The notes under the pieces: generated by a model
Seen by the model: only the letters and a program-made list of their open reading frames with translations
What the model was told of the DNA's origin: nothing
The model's database searches: none
Translations under genes and position numbers: made by a program
Assembly: GCA_963977005.1 (NCBI GenBank)
Contig: CAXBMQ010000017.1
Span: forward strand, 1-64,000
Reading direction: 5' to 3'
DNA from: CAXBCP01 sp963977005
GTDB lineage: Bacteria; Pseudomonadota; Alphaproteobacteria; MPNO01; UBA830
Length of the DNA: 64,000 nucleotides
Part shown: one piece after another, positions 52,353 through 61,169 of the stretch
Layout of the letters: each line of letters starts with the position of its first letter
Position numbering within the stretch: the stretch's first letter is position 1

Positions 52353-53705
52353 ATGACGTCAACAGCGAAGCCGCAGTCGCGGTCCTATTTCGAAGCAACA
52401 GCGAACTTTGCCGACGGGTCGGATACGCCGCGCGCATTTCTCGATCGCTGTATCGAAGATATAGAAAGCCTCGACGGGGATGTGGGCGCGTTTGTCGTCA
52501 CCGGCCTTGATGCGGCTCGCGTGGCAGCGGACGAATCGACTGCGCGCTGGGCGTCGGGGGAGCAACTGTCGCCCGTCGATGGTATGCCGATCGGCGTCAA
52601 GGACATCATGGAGACGGCCAGTTTCCCGACGGAACAGGGCTCGCCCCTGTTCAAGGGCTGGAAAGGCGCGCGCGACTGCGCCGCCGTGGCCGCGCTGCGC
52701 GAGGCAGGCGCCATCATGGTGGGCAAAACCGTCACGACCGAGTTCGCCGCCACCCATCCCGGCAAGACCCGCAATCCGTGGGATCTGGAGCGCACGCCCG
52801 GCGGATCGAGCAGCGGCTCGGCCGCGGCGGTCGCCGCGGGCATGGTTCCCGGCGCGCTTGGCTCGCAGGTGATCGGCTCGACGATCCGTCCTGCCAGCTA
52901 TTGCGGTATCTACGGCTATAAGCCGAGCGGCGGCGGTATCAATCGCGGCGGCAGCTTCGACGGATTCAGCCAGAGCTCTACCGGTATCCTTGCCGCGACA
53001 CTTGCCGAAACCTGGTCGATCACGCGCGAAATCACCTCGCGGGCCGGCGGCGATGCCGGTCATGTCGGCGTCATGGGGCCGATGGACCTGCCGGCGGCCC
53101 GCAAGCCGTCCAGGGTTGCCATGGTGCAAACCGCGGGCTGGGCGAATGCAACGGATCAGGCGAAAGCCGAATGGCAGCGCGCTGCCGATACGATGAAAGC
53201 CGCCGGGATCGATGTCGCCGACCGTGACAGCGACGGCGATGTCGCCGCGATCGAGGACGCGATCGCGAATGCGATGAAACTGTCCATGGACATCAATGCC
53301 TGGGAAGGCCGGTGGCCGCTCAATACCTACAACCGGGACATGGACCCGGCAGGCTTGAGCGAAAGCGCCCATGGCCGGCTGAAACAGGCGGTCTCGATGT
53401 CGCAGGAAGAGTTCGTCGATCTGCTGGCGGAGCGCGAGCGTGTGCGCGCCGCTTATGCGTCTCTCAAGGGCAAGTTCGATGCCACTGTGACCCTGTCGGC
53501 CCCCGGTGCCGCGCCAAAGGGGCTGGACTGGACCGGCGATCCGCTGTTTACCGTGCACACCTCGCTGATCAGCATGCCGACGGTTTCGCTGCCGGTTCTC
53601 GAAGACGAAGGACTGCCGCTCGGTCTTCAGGTGATCGGTTTTCGGGATGAGGACGCGGATCTGTTCGCCGTTGCCGGGGGTGTGCTGGCGCTGTTCGACG
53701 CGTGA
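52353..53705 (+). CDS. Amidase (amidase-signature family)
   Basis: 450 residues with AAGGAGAG before the ATG. The Ser-cisSer-Lys triad is Lys83 (GVKD), Ser152 (GGSSSGS) and Ser176 (IGSTIRPAS), with the 24-residue cis-Ser to nucleophile spacing. The nucleophile loop is VIGSTIRP where many members have DTGGSIR, a variant seen in aryl-acylamidase and hydrazidase-like members. It hydrolyses a small or aryl amide to acid and ammonia. It fits with the nitrogen-scavenging theme of the window. Confidence 0.92.
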   Translation: MTSTAKPQSRSYFEATANFADGSDTPRAFLDRCIEDIESLDGDVGAFVVTGLDAARVAADESTARWASGEQLSPVDGMPIGVKDIMETASFPTEQGSPLFKGWKGARDCAAVAALREAGAIMVGKTVTTEFAATHPGKTRNPWDLERTPGGSSSGSAAAVAAGMVPGALGSQVIGSTIRPASYCGIYGYKPSGGGINRGGSFDGFSQSSTGILAATLAETWSITREITSRAGGDAGHVGVMGPMDLPAARKPSRVAMVQTAGWANATDQAKAEWQRAADTMKAAGIDVADRDSDGDVAAIEDAIANAMKLSMDINAWEGRWPLNTYNRDMDPAGLSESAHGRLKQAVSMSQEEFVDLLAERERVRAAYASLKGKFDATVTLSAPGAAPKGLDWTGDPLFTVHTSLISMPTVSLPVLEDEGLPLGLQVIGFRDEDADLFAVAGGVLALFDA

Positions 53706-53729
53706 TCGCCGCCACGCGGGGATGCTGAT

Positions 53730-54728
53730 ATGAAAGCGATGCTGTTCAACGCGTTCGGGCCGCCGGACGTGCTGCATTACGAGGACGTGCCCGATCCCGG
53801 TCCGGGGCAGGGCGAGCTGTTGATCGAGGTCCATGCGGTGTCGGTAAACCGGGTGCTGGATGTTGCCATCCGGGCGGGCCGGGCCCCGCATTACGGTGTC
53901 ACGCCCCCGCATATCCCCGGGGTCGATCCGTCCGGTATTGTCGTCGGGGTCGGCAGCGGGGTCGATAATTTTGCCGTCGGCGACCGGGTGTCGGTGACGA
54001 TGGGCATGCCGGGAGGCGGCCGGTACGGAATCGAATGCAACGGGGGCGACGCGCAGTTGACCGTCGCACCTGCGGCAAGCTGCGTGAAAGTGCGCGACGA
54101 GGTCGGCTTCGCGGAAGCGACCGTGATCTCGCGGCACGGGCCCGTTGCCTACAACCTGCTGTTCAATATGGGGCAGTTGGAGGCAGGCCAGACCGTGCTG
54201 ATCCTGGGTGCAGGTGGAAACCTGGGGTCGATCGGTATCCAGCTGGCAAAAGCTGCCGGTGCCACGGTAATCGCGGCGGCGGGCAGCGACCAGCGCGCCG
54301 CCATCGGCACGTCGCTGGGGGCGGATCACGCGGTCGATTACGGCACCGTAAACCTGAAAGATGCGATCATGGATATCACCGATGGCGTCGGGGTCGACCT
54401 GTTCTACGATAACATCGCCAATCCAGATATCTGCCCGCTCGGGATCGAGAGCCTGAAGCAACAGGGGCGCATGGTGACGGCGGGGGCGCACGGCGGCCCT
54501 GTGGTGCCGGTCGATTTCGGCACGGTCTATCACAAGCAGCTTACCCTGATGGGGAATCCGCGCAGCAACGCAGCGGACGCATTGCCCTGTTTCGATGCGG
54601 CGGCGGACGGGAAACTGGAAGTGGTGATCGACCGGGTCGTCCCGTTATCGGAAGCGCCGGCGATGCACGCCCTCATCGAGGCGGACCCGGGTGTCGGCAA
54701 GATTATCCTCGACCCGACGCTGGGGTGA
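53730..54728 (+). CDS. Zinc-independent quinone-oxidoreductase-like MDR protein
   Basis: 332 residues of the medium-chain reductase superfamily without catalytic zinc Cys/His. N-terminal domain with PPDVLHYEDVPDPGPGQGEL and a Rossmann domain with ILGAGGNLGSIGIQLAK (near residue 155-170). Such proteins reduce quinones or enones with NADPH. It lies 24 bases behind the amidase on the same strand. Confidence 0.88.
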   Translation: MKAMLFNAFGPPDVLHYEDVPDPGPGQGELLIEVHAVSVNRVLDVAIRAGRAPHYGVTPPHIPGVDPSGIVVGVGSGVDNFAVGDRVSVTMGMPGGGRYGIECNGGDAQLTVAPAASCVKVRDEVGFAEATVISRHGPVAYNLLFNMGQLEAGQTVLILGAGGNLGSIGIQLAKAAGATVIAAAGSDQRAAIGTSLGADHAVDYGTVNLKDAIMDITDGVGVDLFYDNIANPDICPLGIESLKQQGRMVTAGAHGGPVVPVDFGTVYHKQLTLMGNPRSNAADALPCFDAAADGKLEVVIDRVVPLSEAPAMHALIEADPGVGKIILDPTLG

Positions 54729-54729
54729 T

Positions 54730-54748
54730 ACCCGGGTAACATCCGGGT
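54730..54748. terminator. Short hairpin between convergent MDR and GST genes
   Basis: ACCCGG and CCGGGT pair around GTAACAT immediately after the MDR stop. It is small with no T-run and only a weak candidate. Confidence 0.3.
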
Positions 54749-54768
54749 GATGCCGGACAGGGCCGTTT

Positions 54769-55389
54769 CTAGGTAACAGGCTTCATGATGTGGCGCCGGT
54801 AACCGGGGCGTTCGCATAAGGCATCGCACCACCGTTTGAGATGCGGGTAGTCCTCCCGCTCGATCGGCATGTTGAACCACCGCCAGGCAGCGATGCCGAG
54901 CGGGATATCGCCCATCGTGAACGTATCGCCTGCCAGATAGGCACGGTCGGCGAGCGCATCGTTGACGATGGCCATTTTCGCCGACAGCGCGACACGGCCT
55001 TTTTCGATGGCGTCCATGTCGCGGTCTTCCGGCGCAGTTCGGATCATGCCGCGGAAAACGGGAATCATTGCCGGGCTGACCGTTGTGACCTGCCAGTCCA
55101 TCCAGCGCTCGGCGGTGGCGCGGGTCTGCAAATTGTCGGGATAGAGCGATCCCGCACCGTGCTTGGCGGCCAGATAGCGTACGCAGCTATTTGATTCCCA
55201 CGTGACGAAACCGTCGTCGATAATCACCGGGACAAGCCCGTTGGGATTCATTTCGCGGAATTCCGGGGTGTCGTTGCCGCCGAACCTGCCGCCGACATCC
55301 TCGCGTTGGAACGGGATATCGAGCTCGTCGCATGCCCATAGCACTTTCATCACGTTGGAGGACGTATCGCGGCCCAGTATCTTCAGCAT
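54769..55389 (-). CDS. Glutathione S-transferase
   Basis: 206 residues: a thioredoxin-like N-terminal domain (about 1-80) with VKVLWACDELDIPFQREDVGG and the cis-Pro GLVPVIIDDG, the ESNSCVRYLA glutathione contact, and a helical C-terminal domain. Typical detoxification enzyme, cytoplasmic. The Ser/Tyr/Cys catalytic residue near the N-terminus (SNVMKV or nearby) could not be assigned with certainty. Confidence 0.9.
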   Translation of the reverse strand: MLKILGRDTSSNVMKVLWACDELDIPFQREDVGGRFGGNDTPEFREMNPNGLVPVIIDDGFVTWESNSCVRYLAAKHGAGSLYPDNLQTRATAERWMDWQVTTVSPAMIPVFRGMIRTAPEDRDMDAIEKGRVALSAKMAIVNDALADRAYLAGDTFTMGDIPLGIAAWRWFNMPIEREDYPHLKRWCDALCERPGYRRHIMKPVT

Positions 55390-55482
55390 ACGAGTGTCTT
55401 CAGCATGTTCGTTTCCGTCCCTGAAATTGGATCCGCAGTATTTCCGGCCCTGCCGGTCCTGTCGATGGCAAAACCGTCCTCG

Positions 55483-56799
55483 TCATTGGGCTGTCAGGAA
55501 CGTATTGAGCGCCGCCAGGACGCCTGCAACCAACAGCGATAGCGTAAATACGAAGACGATATTGGCGCGCGACACAAGCCGGGTCGGCGGCAGACGGAAC
55601 ATCGCCGCCCCGGTCGCAACGCTCAGGCTGCCGATCGAGATACCCGAACACAGACCCCAGCCGACCAGCAGGGCCTGCATCAGTACCAGGTCGGCGACGC
55701 CGGTCGGCATGCTTGTAAACACGACCAGCACAATGGTGCCGGTCACGATGGCATGGACGCCGGCGAGTCCGGCGACGTTCATCGTCATGATAACGATCAG
55801 GATGATGACCGGCGCGGCGAAGTCCCGCGCCGTCAGCCAGTCGAGCAGTCCCATATGCGGCAGGGAAGCCTCGAACACCATGCCGAGGGTGGTGGCAAAG
55901 GCCAGGATGCACGTCTCGGTGCCGATACGCGCCAGGCCGGCACCGGTCTGCGCCATCGCCCGGCGCACGGCGCCCGTCTTCAGGCTTGCCAGCGCCGCGA
56001 GACAGGGCAGGGGCAGGCCGACAATCAGCGCCTGTAGCGTGCTGAGGCTGGTGAGCGCCGTCGTGCCGACAACGACAAGGGCCGCGATCGCAATCGGCAC
56101 GGCGATCGGCGTAAGGGATCTGAGCGCCTGCAGGAGCGGCGCGATGCCGCGATTGCGGTCGACCGTCAGGAACGAAAACAGGACACCGAAGACGGCGAGA
56201 ACCAGGCCGAGCCCCATGATTTCCCACAGTGGCACGGCGGGTAGATACTGGCTCGCCACCGCCATGCCGACGATAAACGGCGACCAGAACGGCACCATCG
56301 ACATCCCGCGGATGGCCGCCGTGAAAACCTTACGCCGCTCGTCGTCGGATGCGTCGCGACCCAGGATCGGCGCCAGGATTGCGAATACGCCGACCTGCAG
56401 GACGGCGCCGATCAGGTGGGTGCCGATCACCACGCCGCTGTCCCGCCGGTCCGGGTCGAGCGCACCGAACATCCGGCGTGCGGTTGCGATCTCCGGGCGT
56501 TGATCGGCCGTGGCGCGCAACAGCACGATGGTTGCGAGAAACGCGGGAAAGATTGCGGCACGGGCGATGCCGTCCGGAACGGCACCCCATTCGCCGTAAA
56601 TTGCGGCCAGCGCAAGCGTCACGGCGGCCAGTGCGGTCAGCAGAATGCGCGAATGCCCGGCGATCCGCGGCAGGGAAACCACGACGAATACCGCCAGCAG
56701 ACCTTTTAGCGCCCACACAAGCTGCGGGCCAGGGGCAAAAATATTGACGACGGCGAGAAGCCAGAGCGTGCCGACGAGGAGGCTGAGAACGCGGTCCAT
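55483..56799 (-). CDS. Multi-span membrane protein, transporter-like
   Basis: 438 residues, predicted about 12 hydrophobic segments spread over the whole chain with short loops. Internal features include PFWSPFIVGMAVASQYLPAV and FAAPVIILIVIMTMNVAGLAGVHAIVTG, a helical-hairpin style seen in ion-transporter superfamily permeases. I cannot name a family. It lies between a GST and a TfdA-like dioxygenase on the same strand, 19 bases after the dioxygenase, so it may import that enzyme's substrate. Confidence 0.75.
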   Translation of the reverse strand: MDRVLSLLVGTLWLLAVVNIFAPGPQLVWALKGLLAVFVVVSLPRIAGHSRILLTALAAVTLALAAIYGEWGAVPDGIARAAIFPAFLATIVLLRATADQRPEIATARRMFGALDPDRRDSGVVIGTHLIGAVLQVGVFAILAPILGRDASDDERRKVFTAAIRGMSMVPFWSPFIVGMAVASQYLPAVPLWEIMGLGLVLAVFGVLFSFLTVDRNRGIAPLLQALRSLTPIAVPIAIAALVVVGTTALTSLSTLQALIVGLPLPCLAALASLKTGAVRRAMAQTGAGLARIGTETCILAFATTLGMVFEASLPHMGLLDWLTARDFAAPVIILIVIMTMNVAGLAGVHAIVTGTIVLVVFTSMPTGVADLVLMQALLVGWGLCSGISIGSLSVATGAAMFRLPPTRLVSRANIVFVFTLSLLVAGVLAALNTFLTAQ

Positions 56800-56818
56800 G
56801 TAATCGATTGTGCCGGTT

Positions 56819-57730
56819 TCAGTCCCGGGAATCGCCGGATGCCGCGACCGGCGTGTCGGCCTGGTGACGGCCCGGCCGATCGGTTTCCATCGTTGTCGTG
56901 CGCCGAAGGTCGCGGCGCTGCGTCAGATCGAAGCGGCGGCCGCGATGCAGGGTGCAGCGGTTGTCCCACATGACGAGATCGCCGGCCCGCCATTTATGGC
57001 GGTAGACGAATTGCGGCCGGGTTGCGTGTTCGATCAGTTCGTTCACCAGCATCCGCGATTCCGGCACGCTCATGCCGAGTATCCGGCTGATATGGATCGG
57101 CGTGAACAGTATTTTCCGCCCGGTCGCCGGGTGGCTGCGGACCAGCGGCCACTGCGCCGGCGGGATCAGCGCCATCTCGGCCTCCGTGTAGTCGTTGCCC
57201 AGCAGGGACCGGGAATACAGGGCGTGATGTTCGCCCGTCAGGTCGGCGACGATTCCGCGCAAATCGTCCGGCAGGGCGTCGTAGGCGGCGCGCAGATCGG
57301 CGAATTCGGTGTCGCCGCCCTCGTCCGGAACAACGGCGGCGGACAGCAGGGAGTATTTGGCGACGGTCTGCATGAAAGATGAATCGGTATGCCAGAACTG
57401 GTTGGCGATCGAGCCGGTGACCGACCGGTGATCGCGGGCGAGGATGTCCCCGTTATTGTCGACATTGGCAATGTCGACGAACCCGGCCTGCCGGAACCGG
57501 CTGCCCCGCTTTGTGACGCTGACAAGCCCCGGATCCAGCGGGCCGAACCATCTGGTGAAGGCCATGTGCTGATCGTCGTCCAGGGGCTGGTCGTGCCACA
57601 CCAGGACCGCGTATTCGTCCATTGCCGCTTCGATTTCGGCGGCGGTATCCGCGTCGATCGGTTCGCGAAGGTCCGGGCCCGAGGCGATCGCCGTGAAGTC
57701 CGTTGTGACAGGTTCGATTTTTAGCGGCAT
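56819..57730 (-). CDS. TfdA-like Fe(II)/2-oxoglutarate dioxygenase
   Basis: 303 residues. Iron ligands appear as His and Asp in FWHTDSSF and His in TLHRGRRFD, with the Arg-rich stretch QRRDLRRTT supplying the 2-oxoglutarate contact. TfdA-type enzymes hydroxylate side chains of aryloxyacids, alkyl sulfates or taurine. It is transcribed away from the UbiD-type decarboxylase (73 bases apart) and towards the membrane protein, with which it is likely coexpressed. Confidence 0.88.
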   Translation of the reverse strand: MPLKIEPVTTDFTAIASGPDLREPIDADTAAEIEAAMDEYAVLVWHDQPLDDDQHMAFTRWFGPLDPGLVSVTKRGSRFRQAGFVDIANVDNNGDILARDHRSVTGSIANQFWHTDSSFMQTVAKYSLLSAAVVPDEGGDTEFADLRAAYDALPDDLRGIVADLTGEHHALYSRSLLGNDYTEAEMALIPPAQWPLVRSHPATGRKILFTPIHISRILGMSVPESRMLVNELIEHATRPQFVYRHKWRAGDLVMWDNRCTLHRGRRFDLTQRRDLRRTTTMETDRPGRHQADTPVAASGDSRD

Positions 57731-57803
57731 GCGGTTTCCGTCGCTACGCTGTTTCGTCTATCTTAGCGTGCTAAGGACTCTAATAAACAGCGGAGACACC
57801 GAC

Positions 57804-59234
57804 GTGGCCAACAAGGATTTGCGGGACTGGATCAAGGAGCTGGAAGCGAACGGCCAGTTGCAGCATGTGAGCGGCGCCGACCACCACGAGGAAATCGGCG
57901 CGATTGTCGATATCCATATGCACAAGATGACCAACCCCGCGGTCATGTTCGACGACATTCCCGGCTTCGAGAAGGGGACCCGGGTGCTGGCGAACATCCT
58001 GACCTCGGTGCCGCGCATTAATATCGCACTCGGCAAGCCCGTCGATACGACGGAGATCGAGCTGGTCAATTACTGGCGCGATTACATGAAGGATCAGCCG
58101 GTGCACGAGCCGGTCGAGGTCAATGGCGGCCCGCTGATCGAAAACGTCTTCGAAGGCGACGACATCGACATCATGAAAATCCCCGCCCCCATGTGGCATG
58201 AACTCGATGGCGGCTATTTCATCGGGACGGCCTGCATGGTGGTCATGAAGGATCCCGATTCGGGCTGGATCAATTACGGCGCCTACCGGGTACAGGCGCA
58301 TGACGCGAAAACCGCCTCCGTGATGGTGTCCAAGGGCAAGCACGGCGATATCCTGATGCGCAAGTATTTCGACCGGGGCGAGCCGTGCCCGATCGCCGTC
58401 GTGGCCGGCATGCATCCGGCGCTGTTCATGGTCGCCGGGCTGGAAATGCCCTATGGCAAGAACGAATACGACTGCGCCGGCGGGCTGATCGGCGAAGGCG
58501 TCGAGGTCATCAACATGCCGAAGACCGGCCTGCCGGTCCCGGCAAACGCGGAGATCGCCTTCGAAGGCTATATCCACCCCGACGACATGGTCGATGAAGG
58601 GCCGTTCGGCGAATGGCCCGGCTATTACGCGGGCGACATGCATCCCGAACCGGCGATCCGCATCGAGACATTCATGCACCGCGACGACCCGGTGCTGCTC
58701 GGCGCCATCCCCGCCGTGCCGCCGAATGACGATACGTTCTATCGCGGCACCTATCGCTGCGGCGCCGTGTGGAACCAGCTCGAAGCCGCCGGCATTCCCG
58801 AGGTCAAGGGCGTGTGGGCGCACGAAGCGGGCGGCAGCCGGATGTGGCTGACGGTATCGATCAAGACCATGTATGGCGGCCATTCAAAGCAGGCGGGCCT
58901 GATCGCCTCGCAGTGCCATGCGGGCGCCTATGCCAATCGCTGGGTCATCGTCGTCGACGAGGATATCGACCCGTCGAACATGAACGACGTGATCTGGGCG
59001 ATGTGCACGCGCTGCGATCCGAAGGACGGCCTGGATATCCTGAACGGCTGCTGGAGCACGCATCTGGATCCGATGAGCTACAGCGACGAAGACCGCCGCA
59101 ATTCGCGGGTCGTCGTCGATGCGTGTATCCCGTTCCGGGAGAAAGACACGTTCCCGGCGGTGGCGCGCTCGTCCAAGGAACTGGACGACCGTGTTCGCGC
59201 GAAGTTCGCGGACGTGCTGCCCGAGGGGTCCTGA
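57804..59234 (+). CDS. UbiD family decarboxylase
   Basis: 476 residues from GTG 57804, preceded by GCGGAGAC. The UbiD fold is recognisable in WINYGAYRVQAHDAKTA, PIAVVAGMHPALFMV and the FEGYIHP and EGPFGEWPGYY segments holding the E-R-E acid/base residues. These enzymes need prenylated FMN made by UbiX, which is not in this window. They (de)carboxylate aromatic or unsaturated acids such as vanillate or hydroxybenzoates. The divergent TfdA-like gene suggests an aromatic or aryl-acid pathway. Confidence 0.92.
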   Translation: MANKDLRDWIKELEANGQLQHVSGADHHEEIGAIVDIHMHKMTNPAVMFDDIPGFEKGTRVLANILTSVPRINIALGKPVDTTEIELVNYWRDYMKDQPVHEPVEVNGGPLIENVFEGDDIDIMKIPAPMWHELDGGYFIGTACMVVMKDPDSGWINYGAYRVQAHDAKTASVMVSKGKHGDILMRKYFDRGEPCPIAVVAGMHPALFMVAGLEMPYGKNEYDCAGGLIGEGVEVINMPKTGLPVPANAEIAFEGYIHPDDMVDEGPFGEWPGYYAGDMHPEPAIRIETFMHRDDPVLLGAIPAVPPNDDTFYRGTYRCGAVWNQLEAAGIPEVKGVWAHEAGGSRMWLTVSIKTMYGGHSKQAGLIASQCHAGAYANRWVIVVDEDIDPSNMNDVIWAMCTRCDPKDGLDILNGCWSTHLDPMSYSDEDRRNSRVVVDACIPFREKDTFPAVARSSKELDDRVRAKFADVLPEGS

Positions 59235-59261
59235 ACGGCTCTTTTACGCGGCGTCGCGCGC

Positions 59262-59969
59262 CTAGATCGCCTTGCGGCGGCGCGCGATGCCCAGGCCCAG
59301 CACGCCAAGCCCCAGCAGGATGATCATGCTGGGTTCGGAAACCTGCGTTATCTCGGGTGCGCCCCGTAGGTTGAACCGCACGTCATCGTACCCGACGCCG
59401 CCCGAATCCGTGTTCGTGATCGAGATACCGTGGATCAGATCGCCGGAAGTGACACGAAACCCGAAGAGTTGGTCGTTGGTCGATTGCGTGATCGAGTCCA
59501 ACAGAGCGCCGCTTGCGCCAAAAAAGTCGACGGTAAACGTGCCGCCTCCATTCGAGCCGATCATATCGAAGCTGACGACATCGGTCAGTTGATCGAACAG
59601 GACCGAGATCGCTCCATCCCCGTCACTGACGCTCCCACCCGCACCGTAAATCACGTTATCCCCCACACTGAGAATACCGAGGTTGCGATTGGCGACCGGG
59701 TCGGTTTGCAGGGTGAGCGGTGCGGATGGCGCTCCCGAAAGGGTGTCGCGCCCGCCTGCATCGGTCGACACTGTTTGCCCCGCGAAGGACTCTCCGTAGG
59801 TCGCGCCCCCATCGGAAAGCGTGCCGGCATAGAAATTGGGGGAAATGCTGTTGAAAGTGCTGACTTCGGAGCCTGAAACGATGTTCTCGACGATGATGGC
59901 GGCTCCGGCACTGCCGGCAGTTGAAACGATGGACAGGCCGAGAGCGGCGGCGAGAAGTCTGGTTTTCAT
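59262..59969 (-). CDS. PEP-CTERM-type exported protein
   Basis: 235 residues. Sec signal peptide (residues 1-23, ending GSAGAA), a Gly/Ser/Asp-rich beta region, and a C-terminal VSEPSMIILLGLGVLGLGIARRRKAI-type sorting tag: short motif, hydrophobic span, Arg cluster. The usual VPEP reads VSEP here. Exosortase cuts such tags and the protein is surface-bound or released; no exosortase gene lies nearby. It is separated by 180 bases from the envelope operon and is probably independent. Confidence 0.85.
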   Translation of the reverse strand: MKTRLLAAALGLSIVSTAGSAGAAIIVENIVSGSEVSTFNSISPNFYAGTLSDGGATYGESFAGQTVSTDAGGRDTLSGAPSAPLTLQTDPVANRNLGILSVGDNVIYGAGGSVSDGDGAISVLFDQLTDVVSFDMIGSNGGGTFTVDFFGASGALLDSITQSTNDQLFGFRVTSGDLIHGISITNTDSGGVGYDDVRFNLRGAPEITQVSEPSMIILLGLGVLGLGIARRRKAI

Positions 59970-60149
59970 CGGAGATTTCTTTCAATGCGATCTGTTGTTC
60001 AGAACGCATGCAAGAACTGTGCCGATAAAAATGATTACGCTATTTCAATAAGTTATGATGGGCCGTGGCCCCGGTTGGGGCGCGATCGTAAAGTATTCCG
60101 ACGTTTGCCACGCGGTTCGGCCACGACGCTGACCGGACAAAGGGGTCGG

Positions 60150-61169
60150 TCAGCCGCACCGCCGGGTGCGGGGGAGAGAGATTTCGCCCGGGAGGGTTCT
60201 TCCATCGGCCCGAATGTCGATCACGGCAATACGATTGCCGGTCAGCCGGTAGCGGGCCTGGATTTTTCCGTATTTGAGATATCCCGGACCGACAATCCCG
60301 CCGAGCCCGCCCAGAAGCGTGGCATCGACTCCGCGCGGAAATACGCGGACGGGCGATGCGGACGCGATGCCGTGGCGGGTTTTGATACGCTCGATGACGG
60401 ATTGTTCGGCATCGGTGAGCACGCCTGCGGGCTGACGGAGAAAGCCGCTGACCGCGTCGCGGTTGATGCGCCATGTCGCGCCGGGCCGAGTGGCTAACGC
60501 GAATAACCGGCTGTTTTGCGTGAGCATCGCGGTCTGCATGCCGTGACAGACCGTCAGCAGGTCGTACAGGCGCGACCGCTCCGACCGTTTCTGTGGCCAG
60601 GCGATTTCGATAACCGGCCCCTTGCCGATTTCCAGCATCTTCAGCAGCGCGCGGCCTTCCTTCACCGTTTGTCGCGTGACGGTGACGGGGTGGGGTCGTG
60701 CCGGGGTTGCGGCTTTTGTCCCGGTTGCGGGCAAATCCGCAATCTGTTTCGGCGGGATTTCCTGGGGCGCCGGGGCCTCCTTGGGCGCACGCGACGGTGC
60801 CGCTTCCGGGGGTAGCGGTTCCGGCCTGGGTTGAAGCGGTGTGACCTCAACCGTTTCCCGCGGGGCCTCCGCCTTGCGCGGTTTCAGGGTGGGGTGCCGG
60901 ACGGCAGGGGGCGCGGGCGTTGCTGCTTCGGGGGCTGGGGTAGAAGACGCGTTCACGATCGCCGGTGCAGGCGGCGGCGGCAGAACCACGGCGGCCTGCG
61001 GCGGCGGCTTTGCGGTCGCCGGCGTTTCGGCAGCCGGGGGCTCGGGCTGCTGATGGTTCGGTTCCCCGGACGCGTCGGGCTTCTGGCTCATCATGATGAG
61101 CACCAGCGCCAAGCCTATTGTTACCGCCCCGGAGGCCACACCGGCATACATCCGCTGTCTCCCGTGCAT
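60150..61169 (-). CDS. Single-span protein with Pro-rich spacer, TonB-like architecture
   Basis: 339 residues: a short basic N-terminus, one membrane span (about 8-27), a long Pro/Ala/Glu-rich stretch (about 36-160, with PPPPAPAI and repeated Pro-Glu/Pro-Arg segments), and a C-terminal globular part (about 165-339). That order matches TonB/TolA energy transducers, though I do not recognise the C-terminal domain. The start overlaps the upstream stop by 1 base (TAATG). It is the last gene of the six-gene block. TonB homology is architectural only. Confidence 0.7.
   Translation of the reverse strand: MHGRQRMYAGVASGAVTIGLALVLIMMSQKPDASGEPNHQQPEPPAAETPATAKPPPQAAVVLPPPPAPAIVNASSTPAPEAATPAPPAVRHPTLKPRKAEAPRETVEVTPLQPRPEPLPPEAAPSRAPKEAPAPQEIPPKQIADLPATGTKAATPARPHPVTVTRQTVKEGRALLKMLEIGKGPVIEIAWPQKRSERSRLYDLLTVCHGMQTAMLTQNSRLFALATRPGATWRINRDAVSGFLRQPAGVLTDAEQSVIERIKTRHGIASASPVRVFPRGVDATLLGGLGGIVGPGYLKYGKIQARYRLTGNRIAVIDIRADGRTLPGEISLPRTRRCG

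Noticed and set aside
52359..54533. Antisense frame of 724 residues over the amidase and MDR genes
   Set aside because: It runs opposite to two clearly recognised enzymes and reads as Arg/His-rich low-complexity sequence. It is a shadow of high-GC coding.
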